Of a DNA stretch of 64,000 nt, positions 59,114-64,000 are shown piece by piece. The notes beneath the pieces were generated by a model. That model searched no databases. It was not told the DNA's origin and worked only from the letters and a program-made list of their open reading frames with translations. The position numbers and the translations under genes were made by a program. Every line of letters begins with the position of its first letter. Within the stretch, counting starts at the first letter, position 1. The DNA comes from Winslowiella arboricola (GTDB lineage: Bacteria; Pseudomonadota; Gammaproteobacteria; Enterobacterales; Enterobacteriaceae). Location: the NCBI RefSeq assembly GCF_025527015.1, contig NZ_JAODIM010000038.1, positions 62,001-126,000 of the forward strand, given 5' to 3'.

Positions 59114-59343
59114 GGTTGCTCTCCAGCTGTGGCAGAGGCGGATGGTCTGTTTTTGGCCGCACGAATACGTTGCTCACGCGACTGACGCTGACGAATTTCC
59201 GCCAGCAGACGGCGACGCTGTAAGCCACTGTGCAGAAACAACGCGCCAAGGGGGATCAGGGTAAAAGCCACTGCCAGCCAGACATAAAAGGCATAGCCGC
59301 CCATCGCAAAGAAGTCGTGCCAGGAAGAGAAAGCCGGAGTCAT
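59110..59343 (-). CDS. ccmD: Heme exporter subunit CcmD
   Basis: A 77-residue single-pass membrane protein, [20 protein letters not shown] followed by a basic tail rich in Arg and Gln. It releases holo-CcmE from CcmABC. Overlaps ccmC by 4 bp. Confidence 0.9.
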   Translation of the reverse strand: MTPAFSSWHDFFAMGGYAFYVWLAVAFTLIPLGALFLHSGLQRRRLLAEIRQRQSREQRIRAAKNRPSASATAGEQP

Positions 59344-60083
59344 GATTTACGCCCTCCTTTTGCCGCCACGGCGGCCACCCACGGACGGTGACGCTCGCTC
59401 AGCAACAGCAGATTGCGCAGACGCATCAGCGTCAGGGCGATAAACACCAGCAGATAACCGAGGATCGACCAGCGCAGCGGAGTACGCATGCTCGGCGCAA
59501 TCGCCTGTTGCAGCATGCCGGACGATCCCTGATGCAGGGTGTTCCACCACTGTACGGAATAATGAATGATCGGCAGATTAACCACGCCGACCAGAATCAG
59601 GATGCCGGCGGCGCGTCCGGCGACGCGGCGATCGTCAAATGCGCTATAAAGCGCGATCACGCCCATATAAAGGAACAGCAACACCAGCTCGGAAGTCAGG
59701 CGCGCATCCCAGATCCACCAGGTGCCCCACATCGGCTTGCCCCAGGCAGATCCGGTGACCAGCGCAATAAAGGTAAATACCGCGCCCACCGGCGCCATCG
59801 CCGCGGCGGCCAGGTCAGCGCTTTTTAGCTGCCAGACCAGACCCACAATCGCTGCAATCGCCATCGAGGCATAGATGCCCATCGACCACATCGCCGCAGG
59901 TACATGGATATAGATGATGCGGTAACTGTCACCCTGCTGATAGTCGGCAGGCGCGAAACCAAATCCCCAAACCCAACCCAGCAACAGGCTTGCCAGACCG
60001 GCAATGGTAAACCAGGGCGCCAGTTGCCCGCTGAACTGGTAAAGCCGTTCCGGCTTTGCCAGCTGATGTAGCCATTTCCACAT
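59340..60083 (-). CDS. ccmC: Heme exporter protein CcmC
   Basis: A 247-residue protein with six transmembrane helices. The WWD-domain TGSAWGKPMWGTWWIWDARL (about 125) and two flanking His residues (IIYIHVPAAMW, LPIIHYSVQWW) ligate heme for transfer to CcmE. It is separated from ccmB by 167 bp of palindromic repeats. Confidence 0.95.
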   Translation of the reverse strand: MWKWLHQLAKPERLYQFSGQLAPWFTIAGLASLLLGWVWGFGFAPADYQQGDSYRIIYIHVPAAMWSMGIYASMAIAAIVGLVWQLKSADLAAAAMAPVGAVFTFIALVTGSAWGKPMWGTWWIWDARLTSELVLLFLYMGVIALYSAFDDRRVAGRAAGILILVGVVNLPIIHYSVQWWNTLHQGSSGMLQQAIAPSMRTPLRWSILGYLLVFIALTLMRLRNLLLLSERHRPWVAAVAAKGGRKS

Positions 60084-60146
60084 GATTTAGCGCTCACAAT
60101 AAAAAAATAAAATTTTAGTTTTTATAGGGTTGTCGTGTAGCTACCG

Positions 60147-60240
60147 GCAGGGGCGGCGATAACGCCGCCCCTGCAGTGTCATCATTTTGTAGGGGAGCCG
60201 TTTTCGGCTCCCGCATTACCCGCGAGAACGACGCCCCTGC
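60147..60240. repeat. Three palindromic repeats inside the ccm operon
   Basis: Unit 1, GCAGGGGCGGCG-ATAA-CGCCGCCCCTGC (60147-60174), is a near-perfect 12-bp stem. Unit 2, GTAGGGGAGCCGTTTTCGGC (60189-60214), has the alternative AGCCG core in plus orientation. Unit 3 is a degenerate minus-orientation copy (60219-60240). Together they occupy the ccmB-ccmC gap and sit 11 bp before the ccmB stop. Confidence 0.8.
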
Positions 60241-60250
60241 AATATTATTT

Positions 60251-60910
60251 TTAATGCACGCTGATCCGTAATGCCGCCGCGGTGGCAAAGGGCGCCAGCG
60301 TCGCACTGCCAGCCAGCATCGCGCCAAGAATCGCCAGATAACCATCAATCGGTAAGCCCATTGCGGCAGCATCAATCGCCGCAGTGGCAAAAATCAGTAC
60401 CGGTATCGCCAGCGGTAACACCAGCAAACTTAACAATACGCCGCCACGGCGCAGGCCAACGGTTAATGCGACGCCAATCGCGCCGAGAAAACTCAGCGTC
60501 GGAGTGCCCAGCAACAGCGTCAGCGCCATCGCGCGCCAGCTGGCAAAATCCAGTGACAGCAGCAGCGCCGCCAGCGGTGACAACAGTAACAGCGGTAACC
60601 CGGTAATCATCCAGTGCGCCACAATTTTACCTGTCACTATTATCGGCAGCGGTGTCGGTAACAGTAAAAGTTGCTCCAGCGATCCATCCATAAAGTCGTC
60701 GCGGAACAGGCGTTCAAGCGCCAGTAAAGAGGCGAGCAGCGCCGCAACCCAGACAATGCCCGGCGCAATTCGCGCCAGCAGCTGCGGTTCCGGGCCAATC
60801 CCCAGCGGAAACAGCGTAATCACAATCAGGAAAAACCACAGCGGATTAATAATCTCTGCACTGCTGCGAAAGGCGATTTGCAGTTCACGTTTAATCACAC
60901 GCCACAGCAT
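60251..60910 (-). CDS. ccmB: Heme exporter protein CcmB
   Basis: A 219-residue six-helix membrane subunit of the CcmAB ABC transporter, recognised by LWRVIKRELQIAFRSSAEII, FLIVITLFPLGIGPEPQLLA and DDFMDGSLEQLLLLPTPL. It provides the energy-coupled step that releases holo-CcmE. Its start overlaps the ccmA stop by one base. Confidence 0.95.
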   Translation of the reverse strand: MLWRVIKRELQIAFRSSAEIINPLWFFLIVITLFPLGIGPEPQLLARIAPGIVWVAALLASLLALERLFRDDFMDGSLEQLLLLPTPLPIIVTGKIVAHWMITGLPLLLLSPLAALLLSLDFASWRAMALTLLLGTPTLSFLGAIGVALTVGLRRGGVLLSLLVLPLAIPVLIFATAAIDAAAMGLPIDGYLAILGAMLAGSATLAPFATAAALRISVH

Positions 60911-61542
60911 CAGCCCGCCTCCGAGCTGGACAGCCGGATTTTGCGTACCGCCTGACGGGCGGCCGGAAGATCCTGATGGGTGGTGACAATCACCGCCCCG
61001 CCCTGCTCAGCATGGCGAATAAACAGGGCCATTAATTTTTCCACACCGGATTTATCGATAGCGGTTAACGGCTCGTCGAGGATCCATAACGTTGCGCGGC
61101 TCAGCCATAAGCGCGCCAGTGCGACGCGTCGCTGCTGTCCGGCGGAAAGCTGGGCCACCGCCACATCTTCAAAGCCGACCAGGTCGACGGCTTCCAGCGC
61201 AGCAAACAGTTGTTGCTCAGCACATTGCGGATGGTAAAACGCCAGGTTCTCCAGCGGCGTTAATACTGCTTTCACCCCAGGCTGATGACCAAGATAGAGT
61301 AACTCCGCATGCCACTGTTCGCGCTGATGACGAATATCCTGCTGACGCCACAATACACTGCCGCTTTCAGCCCGGCTCAGGCCGGCTAACAGACGTAACA
61401 AAGAGGTTTTGCCTGCGCCATTTGGCCCTTCAATCTGCACAATATCGCCAGCTGAAACGATAAAGTTCAGCTCGCTGAACAGAAATCGCTCATCACGCAG
61501 ACATGTCAGATTTTTTACTTCCAGCATCGGGGAGAGAGTCAC
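60910..61542 (-). CDS. ccmA: Heme exporter ATPase CcmA
   Basis: A 210-residue ABC ATPase. Walker [20 protein letters not shown] (about 37), signature [17 protein letters not shown] (about 127) and Walker [13 protein letters not shown] (about 148). First gene of ccmABCDEFGHI. The promoter should lie in the 234-bp gap before the divergent yfdC. Confidence 0.95.
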   Translation of the reverse strand: MTLSPMLEVKNLTCLRDERFLFSELNFIVSAGDIVQIEGPNGAGKTSLLRLLAGLSRAESGSVLWRQQDIRHQREQWHAELLYLGHQPGVKAVLTPLENLAFYHPQCAEQQLFAALEAVDLVGFEDVAVAQLSAGQQRRVALARLWLSRATLWILDEPLTAIDKSGVEKLMALFIRHAEQGGAVIVTTHQDLPAARQAVRKIRLSSSEAG

Positions 61543-61776
61543 ACTATTAATGAAGATCAGAATAGTAACATAAGCAATGGTTAGTTAGCAGCCTCAGCAT
61601 CCATCTCCATAACCATCGCAGGGCCATTTAATCCTTAATTACGCCGTTTTTGCTGAAAAAAAGCGCAAAGTTAAAGCTTTGTTACCTTTCTTATAGTTTG
61701 ACGTTACATTTCATCGACCCGTTAAAAAACCGCTACGCTTAACACAGCATGTTTCAGGTTATTTCTGGGGAATATT

Positions 61777-62700
61777 ATGGCGGCAGATAAAAACAGCGAT
61801 CAGGAAGTTGAAAGTGAAGAGCATGAGCAGGGAAAAGAGATCGAGGTAGATGAAGAGGCATTACCCTCCGCGGCGGCGGCGGTGCATGAGCAGATTCGTC
61901 AGGACGGGGAAAAAGAGCTGGAACGCGACAGCATGGCGCTGCTGTGGTCGGCGATTGCCGCCGGATTATCGATGGGCGCCTCGCTAATGGCGAAAGGCAT
62001 TTTTCAGGTCCATCTTGCCGGTGTGCCGGGTGGTTTTCTGCTGGAGAATCTCGGCTACACCTTTGGTTTTGTTATCGTGATTATGGCGCGCCAGCAGCTG
62101 TTTACCGAAAATACCGTCACGGCGGTCTTGCCGATTATGCATAAACCGACCGGCAGCAACTTTCTGCTGCTGTTCCGGCTATGGGGCATTGTGCTGGCAG
62201 GCAATCTGACAGGCACTGCCCTTGGGGCGCTGGCATTTAATCATATGCCGATTTTTGATGAAGCCACGCGCGCGGCCTTTACTCATATCAGTGAAAAAGT
62301 GATGGCGAACAGTCCGGGAGAGATGTTTGCCAATGCGGTGATTTCCGGCTGGATTATCGCCACTATGGTATGGATGTTTCCCTCCGCCGGTTCGGCGAAG
62401 ATTATCGTGATTATAATGATGACCTGGCTGGTAGCACTGGGCGATTTAGCGCATATCGTGGTCGGATCGGTGGAGGTACTGTATCTGGTGTTTAACGGCA
62501 CCATTAGCTGGCACGAGTTCCTCTGGCCATTTGCCCTGCCGACGCTGGCGGGCAATATCATTGGCGGCACCTTTATCTTTGCTTTGATCAGCCATGCGCA
62601 GATCCGCAATGAAATTAGCCTGAAAGCGAAGGCTGAGGCGGCGGCGAAGAAGAAACAAGCTGAGCGTCAGGAGAAGAACGCGGAAAATAGTCAGCAGTAA
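61777..62700 (+). CDS. yfdC: FNT-family inner-membrane protein YfdC
   Basis: A 307-residue protein of the formate/nitrite transporter family. The N-terminus is highly charged (rich in Glu), as in YfdC. The membrane core starts MALLWSAIAAGLSMGASLMA, followed by NLGYTFGFVIVIMARQQLFT and FALPTLAGNIIGGTFIFALI. The substrate is unknown. It precedes tRNA-Arg(CCT), exactly as in E. coli (yfdC-argW). Confidence 0.93.
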   Translation: MAADKNSDQEVESEEHEQGKEIEVDEEALPSAAAAVHEQIRQDGEKELERDSMALLWSAIAAGLSMGASLMAKGIFQVHLAGVPGGFLLENLGYTFGFVIVIMARQQLFTENTVTAVLPIMHKPTGSNFLLLFRLWGIVLAGNLTGTALGALAFNHMPIFDEATRAAFTHISEKVMANSPGEMFANAVISGWIIATMVWMFPSAGSAKIIVIIMMTWLVALGDLAHIVVGSVEVLYLVFNGTISWHEFLWPFALPTLAGNIIGGTFIFALISHAQIRNEISLKAKAEAAAKKKQAERQEKNAENSQQ

Positions 62701-62735
62701 TTGCTGACAGAATGAGCAAACAGGCGGGTAAGTGG

Positions 62736-62764
62736 TTAATCTGCGTGTAAAAACGCGCTATACT
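62736..62764 (+). promoter_or_regulatory. Promoter of tRNA-Arg
   Basis: TTAATC (62736-62741) and TATACT (62759-62764) are separated by 17 bp, and a CCCCCGCC discriminator precedes the tRNA. A GC-rich discriminator is typical of stringently controlled stable RNA promoters. Confidence 0.65.
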
Positions 62765-62775
62765 CCCCCGCCTTG

Positions 62776-62850
62776 GTCCCCTTAGTTAAATGGATATAAC
62801 GAGCCCCTCCTAAGGGCTAGTTGCAGGTTCGATTCCTGCAGGGGACACCA
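62776..62850 (+). tRNA. argW: tRNA-Arg (anticodon CCT)
   Basis: A 75-nt cloverleaf. Acceptor stem GTCCCCT (62776-62782) pairs with AGGGGAC (62840-62846), followed by discriminator A and an encoded CCA. The anticodon stem AGCCC/GGGCT encloses CTCCTAA, with anticodon CCT at 62809-62811. The T arm contains GGTTCGATTCC. It reads AGG codons. In E. coli, argW in this place is a prophage attachment site. Confidence 0.97.
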
Positions 62851-63030
62851 TGTTCGAGTAACCGCGCATTACCCCCCGGTAAAAAAACCGCCTGTTTCAA
62901 CCGTTTGTATCAATTCTGAGTTAGTTACAAGAAAGATGCGTGATTCTAAATTGGCCGTCTGTCAGACGGCTACGCATAAGAAGTTCCGGGCTGTCTCAAA
63001 AGGGATATTTTCCGATATGTTGCCACCGCC

Positions 63031-63150
63031 CTATCGACCAGATAGTGATTTATTATCCGCACGCTCAAGCATTTTCATAATATCTTCATGATCGGATTTA
63101 ACTTCAATAAAGCGACCTGTCACGTTTGAGTTAGCTTCACGAATAATACT
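63031..63150 (-). pseudogene. Remnant of an unidentified coding sequence
   Basis: Forty codons are open on the minus strand, ending TAG at 63031-63033, with an in-frame TAG immediately upstream (63151-63153). The translation contains NVTGRFIEVKSDHEDIMKML, which has normal protein composition, but no ATG with a ribosome-binding site precedes it. It looks like the 3' end of a decayed gene. I do not recognise the family. Confidence 0.35.
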
Positions 63151-63643
63151 CTATTTGTAAAATTCGTTAATAAATACAACTTATTTGACCAAGGCACAAT
63201 TGGCATGTGAACTTAGCCACTCCCGTTTTAGCGCAGTGTGCAAAGTATTTAATCTTATATTTAATAAACCTACAGATAAATAACAAAAAAAACCAAGATA
63301 ATCTAATTTAAATACAATTACATTGCCATGGGAATTATATATTTATGGTCAATGGTCATATCATGCCTTTGCAATTATACTAGCATAACCATCCCATGAT
63401 AGATCGTATTTCTGGTCAACTTAGAAAACAGGTATTTCAGTGAGGATAACTACATTACTTTTTTTCAGCAATGTCAAATATTCTAAAATCAGGGAAATTT
63501 ACATCTGAATCGGTCACCCCAATCAGTTTGCATTATGTGAACTTTAATTGACTCAGAGGTATTTTTTCGCCTCATTATAAATACTGCTAAACGGCAAAAA
63601 CGGCAAAAACGGCACTACACCGTACCCGCCAGCGTTTTAACAA

Positions 63644-63668
63644 GCCGAACACCAAAATGGTGTTCGGC
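63644..63668. terminator. Stem-loop near the putative immunity gene
   Basis: GCCGAACACCA pairs perfectly with TGGTGTTCGGC around AAA. On the minus strand it is followed by TTGTTAAAA, a weak U tract. It lies about 180 bp downstream of the gene ending at 63852 and could terminate its transcript. Confidence 0.5.
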
Positions 63669-63851
63669 AGTAAGCTGATCACTGAATACCAGTTATGTGG
63701 CCTTGCTCCCTGCCCCCTATTGATAAGCATAATCACCTGATTACCTTCATTTTCAAAACTGGCACCAAACAGCTGTTGAAAACTTCCAACTCCTGATACC
63801 AACCTCTGTTAACAGGATGCCTGCACTACAAGGGTCTGTAGAGAGTTACGG

Positions 63852-64000
63852 TTACTGTCCTAGTATTTGTTTAACTTGACGCAGAAGTTCATCAGCACCG
63901 TACTCAGAGTAGTGCCGGTCTGGTTCAGGGTTATACTGATCAGCTAAGCAAAAAATAGTGGACAGTTTTTCATTCAGCTCGGCAAGATCTTCAGCCAAAC
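63852..64000 (-). CDS. C-terminal fragment of a possible colicin D-type immunity protein
   Basis: The frame enters from the right edge and ends at TAA 63852-63854, giving 48 complete visible codons before the stop. The sequence ends LADQYNPEPDRHYSEYGADE then LLRQVKQILGQ. The pattern of an acidic helix, D-x-Y-x-P-x-x-D-R, then D-E-L-L-x-x-V-x-x-I-L resembles the C-terminus of colicin D immunity protein and related CDI immunity proteins as I remember them. The call is inferred from a short segment. Its position in an argW island, where toxin-immunity modules are common, is supportive. The gene itself is likely real. Confidence 0.5.
   Translation of the reverse strand, partial: LAEDLAELNEKLSTIFCLADQYNPEPDRHYSEYGADELLRQVKQILGQ

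Larger units (their letters stand above)
62851..63851. other. AT-rich, gene-poor stretch downstream of argW
   Basis: About 1 kb with no convincing intact gene. Base composition shifts sharply to AT-rich (especially 63130-63600), unlike the backbone. It contains a dyad GCCGTCTGTCAGACGGC (62957-62973), the phrase GGGCTGTCTCAAAAGGG (62989-63005) that resembles an insertion-sequence end, a gene remnant (63031-63150), a short tandem repeat of AAAAACGGC (about 63590-63612) and a hairpin at 63644-63668. This fits the decayed edge of an island integrated at the tRNA 3' end. Confidence 0.6.

Noticed and set aside
63587..63802. 71-codon open frame in the AT-rich island edge
   Set aside because: Its start codon is not ATG, the AGAGG before it leaves no spacing, it spans the hairpin at 63644-63668 and ends in a tandem repeat. 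No recognisable protein.
62851..64000. Duplicate of the argW 3' end (att site) or an integrase gene
   Set aside because: No second copy of the tRNA 3' sequence and no integrase-like frame was seen up to the window end.

Overview
This is a chromosomal segment of a gammaproteobacterium of the order Enterobacterales, most likely a Pantoea- or Erwinia-like member of the Erwiniaceae. The gene order from yfbR to argW follows the Escherichia coli K-12 backbone closely (yfbRSTUV-ackA-pta, yfcDFGH-hisPMQJ, ubiX-purF-cvpA-dedD-folC-accD-dedA-truA-usg-pdxB-flk-yfcJ-fabB-mnmC-yfcLMA-mepA-aroC-prmB-smrB-sixA-fadJI-yfcZ-fadL-mlaA-yfdC-argW). Protein identity is clearly lower than within E. coli, and several cargo segments differ. 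The family assignment is inference; no rRNA or marker phylogeny was possible.

Layout. 1-7.7 kb: nucleotide and sugar-phosphate housekeeping genes and the acetate pathway (ackA-pta). 7.7-8.3 kb: two tandem secreted 61-residue peptides with an identical four-cysteine spacing; with yfcD they fill the place of yfcC/yfcE. 8.5-15.6 kb: Nudix and GST-like enzymes, yfcH, and a condensed his/arg ABC transporter operon. That operon has one binding protein, a sigma-54/NtrC-type promoter and a long intercistronic hairpin. 15.7-25 kb: the purF-to-pdxB block, with a PurR-like operator before cvpA-purF. 25-31 kb: an AraC regulator/EamA exporter pair, flk, a rhodanese/MocR pair with a perfect 11-bp operator repeat, and yfcJ. 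31.7-38.4 kb: a six-gene sugar ABC transporter, FGGY kinase and SIS isomerase operon, probably for a pentulose. 38.5-53.6 kb: fatty-acid genes (fabB with FabR and FadR sites, fadIJ and fadL with FadR sites) interleaved with tRNA modification, aromatic biosynthesis, translation quality control and signalling genes. 53.6-61.5 kb: mlaA and a complete ccmABCDEFGHI cytochrome c maturation operon inserted between mlaA and yfdC. 62.7-64 kb: yfdC ends, tRNA-Arg(CCT), then an AT-rich, gene-poor stretch that looks like the edge of an integrated island and ends in a gene fragment resembling colicin D-type immunity proteins.

A family of short intergenic palindromes runs through the window. Its consensus is GTAGGGG, a five-base stem core, a TTNT loop, the complementary core, then CCCGC. 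The core occurs in two forms (CGGCG or AGCCG), each with matching compensatory bases. It is present at about seven loci, usually as opposed copies in BIME-like clusters. It supplies the stop codons of two convergent genes and lies inside the ccm operon.

The most unusual items are the paired cysteine-patterned peptides, the covarying palindrome family, the pentulose operon with a CBS-less KdsD-like isomerase, the MocR/rhodanese pair, and the putative immunity gene at the argW island edge.
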